64,000 nt of DNA from an uncultured Roseobacter sp. (GTDB lineage Bacteria > Pseudomonadota > Alphaproteobacteria > Rhodobacterales > Rhodobacteraceae), in contig NZ_CANMNK010000013.1 of assembly GCF_947499265.1 (NCBI RefSeq), positions 1-64,000 of the forward strand, written 5' to 3'. The notes beneath the pieces are model-generated. The model was given only the letters and a program-made list of their open reading frames with translations, was not told where the DNA came from and did not search any database. The position numbers and the translations under genes are program-made. This document shows, in pieces, positions 36,914 to 45,994 of this stretch. Within the stretch, counting starts at the first letter, position 1; each line of letters starts with the position of its first letter.

Positions 36914-38056
36914 ATGGCTTCGACGCACATACATCTTTGGCGAAGTGAGGACACGACCTCTTTTCCGTATGGCATGCCGGGTGCGCGATCAAATGCACAC
37001 GCGGATCAGCCCTACCGTGTCGCGCTGCTGATCCCGATGTGCGGGGCGGCGGGCATGTGGGCACCGTCCTGCATTGCCAGCGCTGAGGTGGCGCTGAACG
37101 AGCTCAACGCCAGCACAGGCATCGCCGGGTGTCCGGTCGAGGTCGTGGTAATCGATGCAGCCGTGGAAGCGGAAACACCCGTCGAGACCCTGATCGATGA
37201 TCTGATTTCGCAAGGTCGGATCGACGCGATCGTGGGCATGCACATCAGCGCGGTGCGGCAAAAGATCATCGGGACCGTCCGGGGCAGAATACCGTTCATA
37301 TACACTCCGCTTTACGAAGGCGGCGAAGCCTCTCCGGGCGTTTTTACAATCGGCGACATGCCCGCCCGGCAGTTGGGCCCGGCCATCGGATATATGAGCC
37401 GCCGGTTTAAGCTGAAGAAATGGGCGCTGATCGGCAATGATTACATTTGGCCGCGTGTCTCGCATGCCTACGCCAAGATACAGCTGCGCCGCCACCATCG
37501 TGAGCTGGTTTTCGAGAGCTACCTGCCCTTCAACTCCAAAAGGATTGCAGATGCGGTGGAGACAATCGGCAAATCGGGTGCCGATGCGGTTCTGATTTCC
37601 CTGGTGGGTCAGGACGCGGTTGCGTTTAACCGCATCTTTGGCGCCATGAAGCTGCACTTGACCACGTTTCGCCTGTCCTGCGCCATCGAGGAAAACGGTC
37701 TGCTGGCCAGCGGCGAACAGAACCTGCATCGGCTCTTTTCTTCGGCGTCGTATTTTGCCGGTCTGGATACGCCAGGAAATGCGGAGTTTCGAGAGAAATA
37801 CCACAGCCTGCATCAGGAGCGCGCGCCCATGCTGAACGCCCTCGGCCAGTCCACCTATGAGGGGCTGCATTTTCTGGCCAGTCTGGTCGACCAACCTGAC
37901 CAGGATTGGCGGGCCCATCGGATGCCGTCATCGCGCCCCATCGCCTACAAGAGCGCCCGGCGCGGGCTATATGTTACAAACGCCGACAACAAATCTCCCG
38001 TCTTTCTCGCCCGCGCCAATGGATTTGTCTTCGATGACCTACAACGGCTCCCCTGA
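36914..38056 (+). CDS. AmiC-like amide sensor (cytoplasmic binding protein)
   Basis: 380 residues of type I periplasmic-binding fold but without a signal peptide: YRVALLIPMCGAAGMWAPSC, VDAIVGMHISAVRQKI, RIPFIYTPLYEGGEASPG. AmiC proteins bind amides in the cytoplasm and release a partner regulator. No AmiR-like antiterminator is visible in the window; the adjacent MarR-family gene is the candidate partner, as in the J1 nhh cluster. It is divergent from the MarR gene with 92 bases between starts. Confidence 0.85.
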   Translation: MASTHIHLWRSEDTTSFPYGMPGARSNAHADQPYRVALLIPMCGAAGMWAPSCIASAEVALNELNASTGIAGCPVEVVVIDAAVEAETPVETLIDDLISQGRIDAIVGMHISAVRQKIIGTVRGRIPFIYTPLYEGGEASPGVFTIGDMPARQLGPAIGYMSRRFKLKKWALIGNDYIWPRVSHAYAKIQLRRHHRELVFESYLPFNSKRIADAVETIGKSGADAVLISLVGQDAVAFNRIFGAMKLHLTTFRLSCAIEENGLLASGEQNLHRLFSSASYFAGLDTPGNAEFREKYHSLHQERAPMLNALGQSTYEGLHFLASLVDQPDQDWRAHRMPSSRPIAYKSARRGLYVTNADNKSPVFLARANGFVFDDLQRLP

Positions 38057-38075
38057 CTGGTTGCACGATCAGCTG

Positions 38076-38294
38076 TCACGACGAGATCAGATCGCAGAGA
38101 CCTCCAACGCGCGCCCCAGGCATTCGCCGGTCGCAGCGTTGGGATCGATACGGGTAAGTTTGGTGGACTTCTTTCAACCCTCTGTGGCGGACCGCGCCTT
38201 TGCCGCTCACCAGCCCTCTGCTCGGGTCAGAGCAATTGTGGCGGGACCGCTTGAGAGCGTGACCTTCGGGACAGGTGTACTGATCGTTCTCTGA
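38076..38294 (-). pseudogene. Possible transposase C-terminal remnant (IS1182-like)
   Basis: The leftward strand reads SENDQYTCPEGHALKRSR and, in another frame, KKSTKLTRIDPNAATGECLG then RALEVSAI and a stop. E-N-D-x-Y-x-C-P-x-G-x-x-L followed by basic residues resembles the zinc-ribbon-like part of IS1182-type transposases. Frames shift repeatedly and nothing upstream continues it. Assignment is tentative. Confidence 0.35.
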
Positions 38295-38352
38295 AGCGCA
38301 ACTTAGCCAATTCGGCAAGCTTACGGGCCACCCCCTGGCAAAGCAAACTTGC

Positions 38353-39765
38353 TCAGGTTTTCGTAGCGCGTCTGCGCCGCATCGCACCGAGCCCGCTGAG
38401 TGCCAGCCCAAGCAACCAAGCCGATGCAGGCAAGGGAACCGGCGTTGGTGACGCGGCCAAGACCTCGTACCGCAATCCCTCCGCGGTGCCTTCGCCGAAG
38501 CCTTTCCAATAGGTGTGATCTTCCCGGAGGGTCCCATCCTCATTCACAGACCAGACGCCCTCGCCCCCGATGTCCAGTAGATCGAGATACGCGCTTTTTT
38601 CGGTTTCGCCTTTCAGCTCAACATCCAGCCAGGAAGTTACGAAGTGCTGGCCAACATTGTTCATGAATACCGAGTCCCAAACCGCATCCATATAGTGTTC
38701 GGACACGTTGAACCCCAATCTGTCATTGAAATAGAAACTCTCTTCCGGCGCGGGGATGGGGGCGACCGTATTGTGACCGCCACCGTCGAACGTCAGCAGG
38801 GCACGGTCCACGCTGGTTGCGCCCTCCCAGATCTTGCGCACGCCGTCCTCATAGAGGGAGGTGGCGTCCTCCGATCCGGCAATAAACAGCATCGGAATCT
38901 CAATGCCCGCCAACCCTTCGGCGTCCCAGAAGCCAGTGTTCATGCCCCAGGGGCCGATGGCGATGGCTGTCTTGATCCGCGGGTCAGGGAGCGCTTCATG
39001 CGTTTCGCTGCCCGCCTGATGGATGCCCAGCGTCCCTTGCGGCCCGCCCCAGGGATAGGCGACCGAGGTTTCGGTCACGCCGCCGCCCGCAGTGACAATC
39101 GCACCATAGCCGCCCATCGAATACCCCAGCAGACCAGTGTTATTTGCGTCAATAAGCCCGGCCAGGTCGGAGGTTTTATCATCGTTCATCTGCGCCATCT
39201 GCTCCAGTACGAACAGCTGATCCAGAGATCGGTTCACCAAGGTCGATCCGAACGCCGCCTGCGTGCGGTAGGTTGAATCGGTATGATCGATGGATGCGAC
39301 GACATACCCCTTGGAGGCGAGGTTTTCAGCCAGATGCGACATCAAAAACCGATTGCCGGGATATCCATGGCTCATCAGCAGCAATGGGAACGGATCTGTG
39401 CTTTCCGCTGGTGCCGCATCACGCATTGCGCGACCTTCGAGGGTTACTTCCGTGGTCCCATCTCGCAGAAAAGTGTTAAAGGACGTATCGCCCGTCGCCC
39501 CTTCGGCCGCAGGGTACCACATTTCCACCGTCAAGGGCCGGTCATATCGCGGCAATTCATCTGACCCGTCGCCCGCAGGATCAACGGACAGAATGTCGAT
39601 CTGGTCCTTGTTCAGCAACTCGATCTGACGCACGCCGACAGGCAGATCGCCATAGGCCGCCAGTTCCGGTGCATCGGTCGATTGCCCATCGATCCTGTTC
39701 TGCGCCGTAAGTGGTGTTGCAACCGCTGATGCGATCATGGCCGTTATCAGAGCGATATGCCTCAT
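38353..39765 (-). CDS. Secreted alpha/beta hydrolase with VPLPA-type C-terminal sorting signal
   Basis: The start at 39765 follows GGGAGGAC and opens a signal peptide (MRHIALITAMIASAVATPLTAQ). 470 residues. Hydrolase core: oxyanion segment LLLMSHGYPGNRFL, nucleophile elbow GYSMGGYGA, late Asp/His region FIAGSEDATSLY and GGGHNTVAP. The C-terminus VPLPASAWLLGLALSGLG followed by MRRRR is a PEP-CTERM-like (VPLPA) signal: motif, membrane helix, basic tail. Such proteins are processed by an exosortase, none of which is in this window. The substrate (ester, lipid or polymer) is not known. Confidence 0.85.
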   Translation of the reverse strand: MRHIALITAMIASAVATPLTAQNRIDGQSTDAPELAAYGDLPVGVRQIELLNKDQIDILSVDPAGDGSDELPRYDRPLTVEMWYPAAEGATGDTSFNTFLRDGTTEVTLEGRAMRDAAPAESTDPFPLLLMSHGYPGNRFLMSHLAENLASKGYVVASIDHTDSTYRTQAAFGSTLVNRSLDQLFVLEQMAQMNDDKTSDLAGLIDANNTGLLGYSMGGYGAIVTAGGGVTETSVAYPWGGPQGTLGIHQAGSETHEALPDPRIKTAIAIGPWGMNTGFWDAEGLAGIEIPMLFIAGSEDATSLYEDGVRKIWEGATSVDRALLTFDGGGHNTVAPIPAPEESFYFNDRLGFNVSEHYMDAVWDSVFMNNVGQHFVTSWLDVELKGETEKSAYLDLLDIGGEGVWSVNEDGTLREDHTYWKGFGEGTAEGLRYEVLAASPTPVPLPASAWLLGLALSGLGAMRRRRATKT

Positions 39766-39955
39766 GCTTAGTCCTCCCAAGGGTGATGAACCCGATAAAT
39801 CTTCATCGTCGAGGTATAGCTTGCTACCACCCAGCACCCTAAGCAGACTTTCGAAACGATTATGTGACTGGCGGGTTTAAGCCGAGCCCGCCCGGGCTGG
39901 TCGCGCGCATCTTTTGGATCTCAACGAGGCTCCGGCGGAGCCCAAAGGTGCCCTG

Positions 39956-40411
39956 CTAAGCCGCGCGCCTTTCACCGTCAAAGTATCGCGCCAGCCTCTC
40001 AAAGGAGGCGCTCCAGCCCGCCTGGATGACTTTGCTGAGCTCGCTGGGCAGAACAGACTGGGTCAACTTCACCTCGGTCCCGTCGCCACGCGGGATAAAC
40101 TCCACGTCCACCTGCATGGTCTCGCCCTCTGACATCCCCGGCATTTCGTAAGCAAGCCGTGCTGGCGGTTCAAAAGCAGTGAATTTCCCCAGGATCGGGT
40201 AAAGCCCCGCGCCAGTGATTGTCATCGCGTGCTCATACTTACCGCCCACCTTCGCCTCGATCTCCGATTTGACATGCGTGGTGTTTTCGCAGCCCCACCA
40301 TTCCTGTGTCTGCCCCGCTTCGACCCAAGCGGCAAACACATCCGCTTGGGGCATTTCATAAAGACGCGAGATCGTGAGAACGCCATTTTCGAATGAAGTC
40401 TTAAGGGTCAT
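39956..40411 (-). CDS. SRPBCC (AHSA1-type) domain protein
   Basis: 151 residues with the START-like pattern SRLYEMPQADVFAAWVEAGQTQEWWGCENT, EIEAKVGGKYEHAM, PARLAYEMPG and a C-terminal GWSASFERLARYF. It overlaps the ArsR-type regulator by 11 bases. The ArsR-AHSA1 pair is a frequent bacterial two-gene unit; ligand unknown. Confidence 0.88.
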   Translation of the reverse strand: MTLKTSFENGVLTISRLYEMPQADVFAAWVEAGQTQEWWGCENTTHVKSEIEAKVGGKYEHAMTITGAGLYPILGKFTAFEPPARLAYEMPGMSEGETMQVDVEFIPRGDGTEVKLTQSVLPSELSKVIQAGWSASFERLARYFDGERRAA

Positions 40412-40745
40412 CTTTCCTACTCCGTTTTTCGGCCAGAATTTCGTCTACTGCGTCAAAATGCTGTTTCCAGAACATAGTATACTGTGTGATCCAGGCCGCC
40501 GCCTGTTCCGCTGCATCGGATCGGGCGCGCACATGGGTTTCGCGGCCAATCTTCCACCGCTGCACCAACCCTGCCGCCTCAAGAACCTTCAGGTGCTTGG
40601 TGATCGCCGGCTGCGACATGTCATAGGGTCGAGACAGTTGCGCGACATTCGCGTCCCCCTCCAAGAGCTGCGCCAGAATACCACGCCGCGTTGCATCGGA
40701 GAGCGCCCCAAAGACGAGATCAAGCTGTCTCGAATCCATAACCAT
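40401..40745 (-). CDS. ArsR-type winged-helix regulator
   Basis: 114 residues: LDLVFGALSDATRRGILAQLLEG, the recognition helix MSQPAITKHLKVLEAAGLVQRW and wing KIGRETHVRA. It lacks the Cys metal sites of ArsR/SmtB and resembles the SdpR/AHSA1-linked branch. The ATG at 40745 or 40739 could be the start. It precedes and overlaps the SRPBCC gene, so it probably autoregulates the pair. Confidence 0.9.
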   Translation of the reverse strand: MVMDSRQLDLVFGALSDATRRGILAQLLEGDANVAQLSRPYDMSQPAITKHLKVLEAAGLVQRWKIGRETHVRARSDAAEQAAAWITQYTMFWKQHFDAVDEILAEKRSRKDDP

Positions 40746-40810
40746 TTGGTTATGATAATCGATTCACTCCTACCCGGCAAGTCGGTCACCCGGAAGCCTG
40801 AAGATCAGCT

Positions 40811-41578
40811 TCAGCGCTCTTCCGTTTGGAAATAAAGCGATACCCAATCGCTTTCGAGGTCGCTGTAAGCCCCCTCAAGTTCAATGATGACCGCGTTCAG
40901 CAAGCACTGCGATGCAGGGGGCAGCGGGAGAAAGATCTTTCCCTGCCCATCTGTTGTCACCTCCTGCCGAACCACTGCAGACGCGCCCTTTGGGGAGCGG
41001 CAATAAATCTGCACAGGGTGGTTTGCGATCACGCCGTGACGATCATGCAGGATAAATCCGTCTTCCACCGCGACCCATTCCTGATCCGATCCCACGCGCC
41101 TATCCGCACCGCGCATGGTCCCGAAGTGAACCAATAACTTGGAAGACCGGCGATAGTTCTCGGTGATTTGCGCGGCGGGCAGGGTTTTCGCAGCAGGCGA
41201 GGTCAGAAGGGCCTCCTGCCCAACCGATTTCAAAAACTGCAACAGCTTGTCTTGGGAGGGATACGTCAGGGATTGCTCAAAAGATGAGACCGTCAGACTG
41301 TGCAACCCCGTACCGAAAGCTTGCAGCTTCTGCAAACTGCCGCGAACGGATTGCCCGTTCAAATCCGCCCGGCCCTCGGGACCGGACCACACAGCGTATC
41401 GATAGGCGCGCGGATCAAACGGGTACGAGCGACCCTCAAGATTTTCGCCGATGCGCACGGTTACAGAAAGTGCCGCTTGTGGATCGAGCGCGAACGCATC
41501 CGGCTCAAGCCAATACTCATGCGCATTGGCAACCTGAGACATGAGACACAGCAGCGCCAGGCTCATCACCCTAAACAT
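40811..41578 (-). CDS. DUF4198-like secreted protein
   Basis: The start at 41578 (MFRVMSLALLCLMSQVANA) gives a clean signal peptide; the longer frame to 41647 lacks one. 255 residues. After cleavage the protein begins HEYWLEPDAFALDPQAALSVTVRIGENLEG, the N-terminal pattern of DUF4198 proteins, some of which are linked to metal uptake. The DRHGVIANHPVQIYC and TTDGQGKIFLPLP segments suggest Ig-like strands. It overlaps the anti-sigma gene by 8 bases and thus belongs to the sigma operon, probably as a target or partner. Confidence 0.7.
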   Translation of the reverse strand: MFRVMSLALLCLMSQVANAHEYWLEPDAFALDPQAALSVTVRIGENLEGRSYPFDPRAYRYAVWSGPEGRADLNGQSVRGSLQKLQAFGTGLHSLTVSSFEQSLTYPSQDKLLQFLKSVGQEALLTSPAAKTLPAAQITENYRRSSKLLVHFGTMRGADRRVGSDQEWVAVEDGFILHDRHGVIANHPVQIYCRSPKGASAVVRQEVTTDGQGKIFLPLPPASQCLLNAVIIELEGAYSDLESDWVSLYFQTEER

Positions 41579-42227
41579 CCTTGAAAACACCCGCAGATAG
41601 CACTGGCCCCGTTGGCGCACCGGTCGGGGACCCGCCCGGCGGTTCAAGGCTGATGGCCAGGGTTACGCCTTCTGAAATCAGAACATTGCCCTGCACTTCA
41701 ATCTGGCCGTTTGGCGGGAGAACGCCAAGAGAAACCGGCACGCCGGTCTCGCCGATGGCCCAGACCTCAAAATCGCGATCTGTCGGCGCGCGCGCTTCCA
41801 AAACGGTCACAGTCAACCCCCGATCATCTTGATCAAAGGTCGCTTCAAAAGCGTATCCCGTTTCCACGGCATCCAGGCGGGCGACATATTCAGGCGCGTC
41901 CGGGGGAAATCCAAAGCCGACAAAAACCGCTATGATCGCAGCGGCCGCCACCGCACCAGACCAGATCGATATGCCGCGCCACCATGTTTTACGGACCTTT
42001 TCCTGGCCGAACAACCGCATATCAATTGCGTCTTTCACCCTCGTTGGTGGCGTTTCGGGATGATACGCCGCGTCAAACGGCGCAAGCCTGTCCTCCCATT
42101 CCACGACAATCCGCGCCAGCTCTGGCGATCCATTCAGTTTATCCACAAATGCTTTCCGCTCCGCGTCTGACATCAGGCCGATGACATATTCTGCGGCCTC
42201 CGCGTGTTGTGTTTCAGTATCCGTCAC
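41571..42227 (-). CDS. Anti-sigma factor, RskA-like
   Basis: The GTG at 42227 is the likely start: AAGGAG lies 8 bases ahead and the GTG overlaps the sigma stop (GTGA). The ATG at 42248 would add seven residues. 218 residues: an N-terminal anti-sigma domain (AAEYVIGLMSDAERKAFVDKL, VEWEDRLAPFDAAY), one membrane helix (ISIWSGAVAAAAIIAVFVGF) and a periplasmic domain typical of RskA (FEVWAIGETGVPVSLGVL). It should hold the co-encoded ECF sigma factor inactive at the membrane until released by proteolysis. Confidence 0.88.
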   Translation of the reverse strand: MTDTETQHAEAAEYVIGLMSDAERKAFVDKLNGSPELARIVVEWEDRLAPFDAAYHPETPPTRVKDAIDMRLFGQEKVRKTWWRGISIWSGAVAAAAIIAVFVGFGFPPDAPEYVARLDAVETGYAFEATFDQDDRGLTVTVLEARAPTDRDFEVWAIGETGVPVSLGVLPPNGQIEVQGNVLISEGVTLAISLEPPGGSPTGAPTGPVLSAGVFKDV

Positions 42228-42823
42228 AGCGAATTCTCCTTCAGACACTCACGCAATGACAAAAGACTGCGGCGCAGCCAGGTCCGCACGGTATTCAAAG
42301 GCATCTGAAACCTGTCGGCCAATTCCTGATAGCTGTATCCCTCGACGTAGGCAGATGTCACAGCTTCGGCCTTGCGCGGGCTTAACTTGTCCAGACACCG
42401 ATCCAGTTGCTGTCGCTGCATCGATTGTGCTGTCATCGCTTCGGGTCCCGGTGCGGGATCAGCCACATCGCTGGCATCCGTGATCGGCACCGCCGGAGGT
42501 TTGCGCCGCCTCAGACGGTCAATGGACAGGTTGCGCGCAATCGCGATCAACCAAGACATCGGTTGCGCCTGCCCGGGACGAAAATGATCCGCCTTTTGCC
42601 AGATACGTACGTAGATATCCTGTATCGCGTCCTCAGCTTCACCGGGGTCTTTCAGCATCCGCAGGGCGACCCCGAAGAGCTTGCGAGACGTCAACTGATA
42701 TAATGCATCAAACGCGACGCGGTCTCGCAGCGCCACGCGGCAAATCAGGTCTGACAGGTCTTCCCCGATCTGCGTCTCAGAAAATGCCTGTACCTGCCCA
42801 TCGGTTGCAATCGTATTTTTCAT
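42224..42823 (-). CDS. ECF-family RNA polymerase sigma factor
   Basis: The ATG at 42823 shares a base with the gspD stop (TGATG). 199 residues with sigma-2 (ALYQLTSRKLFGVALRMLKD, DAIQDIYVRIWQKADHFRPG, PMSWLIAIARNLSIDRLRR) and sigma-4 (LSPRKAEAVTSAYVEGYSYQELADRF, LNTVRTWLRRSLLSLRECL). The following gene is its anti-sigma factor. Coupling to gspD puts the regulator inside the secretion operon. Confidence 0.93.
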   Translation of the reverse strand: MKNTIATDGQVQAFSETQIGEDLSDLICRVALRDRVAFDALYQLTSRKLFGVALRMLKDPGEAEDAIQDIYVRIWQKADHFRPGQAQPMSWLIAIARNLSIDRLRRRKPPAVPITDASDVADPAPGPEAMTAQSMQRQQLDRCLDKLSPRKAEAVTSAYVEGYSYQELADRFQMPLNTVRTWLRRSLLSLRECLKENSL

Positions 42824-44721
42824 CAATAGAGCCCTCCAATTTCCAGTCGCACCGGCGCGCGGGTGACTTTTGCCTTGCCCCTTTGTTCTGCCCGCGCACC
42901 ACTTAGCGCCTTGAGGCGTGCGTCGTAGGTTTTGCGAATATCCGGCGCGGATCTCAGGATTGTGGGCTTCAAGAAGACGAAAAGTGTCCGTCGGTTCCGG
43001 GTGGTGCTGCGTGATTTGAAAAGATTGCCCAAAATCGGAATGTCCCCTGCCCCCGGCACTTTTTGCAGGCTTTCCAGATCGTCTCGCGTGATCAATCCGC
43101 CCAGCACGATGGTCGCGCCATCATCCGCCAGAACGCTCGTTTGAATGGATCGTCGATTGGTGATCAGGTCGGCCGCACCCTCCAGGTTGGCGTTGACCAG
43201 CGAGGAGACCTCCTGGCTGATGTCCAGACGTACCACATCGCCTGCATTGACCCGTGGCAATACGTTCATGGTGATGCCAACATCACGCCGCTCGATCGTC
43301 GTGAAAGGCTGTACCGTGTTGCCATCGGTCGCAAAAGACCCGGTTCGAAACGGGACATTCTGACCCACCACGATGGAGGCGGCCTGATTGTCCAGCGTGG
43401 TGAGGGATGGCGTCGACAGCAGGTTGGCCTTGCTGGTCTGATTCAACGCCTGAAGCAAAAGTCCGAAATTGTCGTTGCCGATGCTGAATGAACCGCCCGG
43501 TGGCGCCAGCGAGGCGTTTGGCACACCGATGGCGGCAAGTACGGAGCCAAGAGAAACACCACCGTTGCTGAACGATGTCGCCGCCAACCCACCCGGTGGC
43601 GCCAGATCGCCAAAGCCAAGCTGCGCGCTCAGCCGCTGTGCCACATCACCCGAAACCTCTACAATGGCGGCTTCGATCAGGACTTGTGCCCGACGTTGAT
43701 CCAATCGCCCGACGAGGGCCACAACTTCGCGGATCTGCGCCGCCGTTCCACGGACCACAACCGCATTCAGCTCGGTCGAGGCCTGCACTGAAACCTCTGG
43801 CGTGTCTTCGCTGGCGACGGTGCTTTGCAGGCTCGCGGTTTCAAGGCTTTCTGCAACAGGGTTGGTCAGACCCGCCGATCCGGCCAGCGTCGCCCGGACG
43901 AGTTCCGCCACCTGCGTCGCCTCGCCAAACCGCAAGCGGATCACTTCGGTGTTCAGGGCAACCTGGGGGTTCTCCTCTGGCGGAATGTCCATCGAGCGCG
44001 CGAGATCCCCTATTTCCGCAAGGTCTTCGGCGGTGCCGCGCACCAGCAGCGTATTCGACACCGGGTCAACCGACAGGCGCGCCCCGGTCGGGTCAGGCCC
44101 CAGGACCTCGGCAATTGCAGCACCAATGATCGCAGCCTGGGTGTGTTGAAACCGCAAAACACGAGACTGCCGCGTATCCTCCTGATCCAGATCGGCAACC
44201 AGTTGCATGATCCGCGCGGTGCTTTCGAAGGTATCGGTGATCAGCACCGCATTGGGGTCTTCCAGCGCCTCGATGGACCCCGAGGCCGCGACCAGCGGGC
44301 GCAGCACGCGAACGGCCTCAGCGGCGGGCAGTCGTTTCAACGTCACAAGACGCGTCACAAAATCCTGACTTCCCGGCTTTTGAGCTCCGTTGACCCGCGA
44401 CGCCGTGCGGGCGGTCTCCAGCGGCAGCACCTGCCAGATTGCGCCGCTTTGCACGGCCTGAAATCCGCGAACCCGCAGAATGGACTGGAAAAGCTCCCAG
44501 GCGCCTTCTGCATCCAGCGGCTCCGCCGATACGACGCTGATCTCCCCCCGCAGGTCCGGATGAACGATCAGCGTTCGACCACTGATCTTTGCCACCTGTT
44601 CTGCCAATACTGTGATCTCGGTGTCACGCAGATTGATGACGAATTCTTCTGCCGCTGTTTGTGCCTGCAGCGGCGACGCCATCAGCAGTGCGGCGAAAAT
44701 CGTTGATTTGATGAGGCGCAT
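42823..44721 (-). CDS. gspD: Type II secretion secretin GspD
   Basis: 632 residues from ATG 44721 (AGGTGA just upstream; a GTG at 44730 overlapping the gspC stop is possible). A signal peptide is followed by N0 and N1-N3 ring domains (ISGRTLIVHPDLRGEISVVS, VRVLRPLVAASGSIEALEDPN, EVLGPDPTGARLSVDPVSNTL, LNAVVVRGTAAQIREVV) and the secretin barrel (LLSTPSLTTLDNQAASIVVGQ, FTTIERRDVGITMNVLPRVN, LGGLITRDDLESLQKVPGAGDIPILG). It forms the outer-membrane channel. Confidence 0.95.
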   Translation of the reverse strand: MRLIKSTIFAALLMASPLQAQTAAEEFVINLRDTEITVLAEQVAKISGRTLIVHPDLRGEISVVSAEPLDAEGAWELFQSILRVRGFQAVQSGAIWQVLPLETARTASRVNGAQKPGSQDFVTRLVTLKRLPAAEAVRVLRPLVAASGSIEALEDPNAVLITDTFESTARIMQLVADLDQEDTRQSRVLRFQHTQAAIIGAAIAEVLGPDPTGARLSVDPVSNTLLVRGTAEDLAEIGDLARSMDIPPEENPQVALNTEVIRLRFGEATQVAELVRATLAGSAGLTNPVAESLETASLQSTVASEDTPEVSVQASTELNAVVVRGTAAQIREVVALVGRLDQRRAQVLIEAAIVEVSGDVAQRLSAQLGFGDLAPPGGLAATSFSNGGVSLGSVLAAIGVPNASLAPPGGSFSIGNDNFGLLLQALNQTSKANLLSTPSLTTLDNQAASIVVGQNVPFRTGSFATDGNTVQPFTTIERRDVGITMNVLPRVNAGDVVRLDISQEVSSLVNANLEGAADLITNRRSIQTSVLADDGATIVLGGLITRDDLESLQKVPGAGDIPILGNLFKSRSTTRNRRTLFVFLKPTILRSAPDIRKTYDARLKALSGARAEQRGKAKVTRAPVRLEIGGLY

Positions 44722-44726
44722 CGCGG

Positions 44727-45593
44727 TCACCTGAGCGGAAATGAAAATGTGAGAAGCTTGTCGCCGCGCTGCACCTCCAGACGCGCCTGACCAGCGGCGG
44801 CAATTTCGTCATAGGCCTGGCGATCCTCATCCGGGTTTCCGACGGCTTTGCCGTTGACGCTGCGCACCAAATCGCCTGCGCGCAGGCCAGCCAGTCGCAC
44901 GCCGGGATTGTGTTTTTGCGCAATGCGGTAGCCCTCGTCCGCAGGCTCAAGCCCAAGGTCTTCGAGCACGGCCTCGGGGTTTTTGCGAATCTTCCGCCGC
45001 CAATAGGCGATGTAGTCAGACGTGGTTTCCGGCGCATCGACCTGCGGTTTTCGGTCTGGTACAACAACAGCGGCGCGCAACCGGTCGTTTATCGACGTAG
45101 CGGTCGCGCTTTTGTCAGAGGTTTCGGTGCCGCGGGCGGGTGCCTCGTCAAAACGCAGGATGACCTGCCCCTTTCCTGTCTGCACCACGACGTGATCGGC
45201 GGCCAGCGTCGCAACGCTTAGGTACTCCGAGATCGCTTGCCCTTCTGCGTAGAGACCCTGTAGACCTGCGACAGCGATCAAGGCAACCGAAGCCTCGGCA
45301 TTCGCCGCTGAAAGAATGCCCTTCAGCTCCAAATCCGGCAATGTTTTGGTCGACGCCCCGGGTTTGGCAATCTGCGCAACGGCGGGACGTCCAAAAGGTG
45401 CCAGTGCAAGCACTGCGGAGAGATCCAGTGTTTCCACGGGTGCATCCGCGCGATGCACCTCTGCCACGGCTGTTTTCTCCTCAATGAAGATGCCGAAAGA
45501 ATGCCGGACCACGGCCGGCGCCTGCCATGTGAACGAGGTGATCAAGGCTCCCGCCAGCCCCAGTTGCGCCAGATGCCAGATGTCGAATTTCAT
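44727..45593 (-). CDS. gspC: Type II secretion protein GspC
   Basis: 288 residues with one N-terminal membrane helix (LAQLGLAGALITSFTW), a homology region (LELKGILSAANAEASVALI, YAEGQAISEYLSVATLAADHVVV) and a C-terminal PDZ domain (GVRLAGLRAGDLVRSVNGKAVGN). Known role: bridge between inner-membrane platform and secretin. It overlaps gspI by 4 bases upstream and abuts gspD downstream. Confidence 0.92.
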   Translation of the reverse strand: MKFDIWHLAQLGLAGALITSFTWQAPAVVRHSFGIFIEEKTAVAEVHRADAPVETLDLSAVLALAPFGRPAVAQIAKPGASTKTLPDLELKGILSAANAEASVALIAVAGLQGLYAEGQAISEYLSVATLAADHVVVQTGKGQVILRFDEAPARGTETSDKSATATSINDRLRAAVVVPDRKPQVDAPETTSDYIAYWRRKIRKNPEAVLEDLGLEPADEGYRIAQKHNPGVRLAGLRAGDLVRSVNGKAVGNPDEDRQAYDEIAAAGQARLEVQRGDKLLTFSFPLR

Positions 45594-45994
45594 GTGCCAT
45601 TCGCCTTTCGGACGTCGACAAAGCCGGTGAGCAAGGCCAGCACGGCATCGGACAGCCCATTTGCGCGCGCAACCCGGATATCGACCCGCGCCAAATCAGG
45701 GTCTGCGGTCGCGGACCTGTCTGTTGTCACGGCCCAGAGCCCCCCCAGTGCGGTGACTTCGGCGGGCAATTCAGTCATGCCCAATTCCAGTTCGACCAGC
45801 CGGTTCTCCGCGACCCAGAGCGCCGTTCTGCGATCCGCGATCTGTCCGACGCGCGCCACATGGGTCTGTGTCGCGACAAGCAGGAAAACAGTGGCAGTCG
45901 ACAGGATGCCAAGAGCTACAAGCGCTTCGATGAGGGTAAATCCCGCGTCTTGAACCCTTTGCATCCTGTCTAGTCTCCGCCTGTCTGAACCCAT
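45590..45994 (-). CDS. gspI: Minor pseudopilin GspI
   Basis: 134 residues. The prepilin cleavage motif is DAG-FTLIEALVALGIL with Glu5. RTALWVAENRLVELEL after the N-terminal helix is typical of GspI. It overlaps gspH by 25 bases and gspC by 4. Confidence 0.9.
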   Translation of the reverse strand: MGSDRRRLDRMQRVQDAGFTLIEALVALGILSTATVFLLVATQTHVARVGQIADRRTALWVAENRLVELELGMTELPAEVTALGGLWAVTTDRSATADPDLARVDIRVARANGLSDAVLALLTGFVDVRKANGT

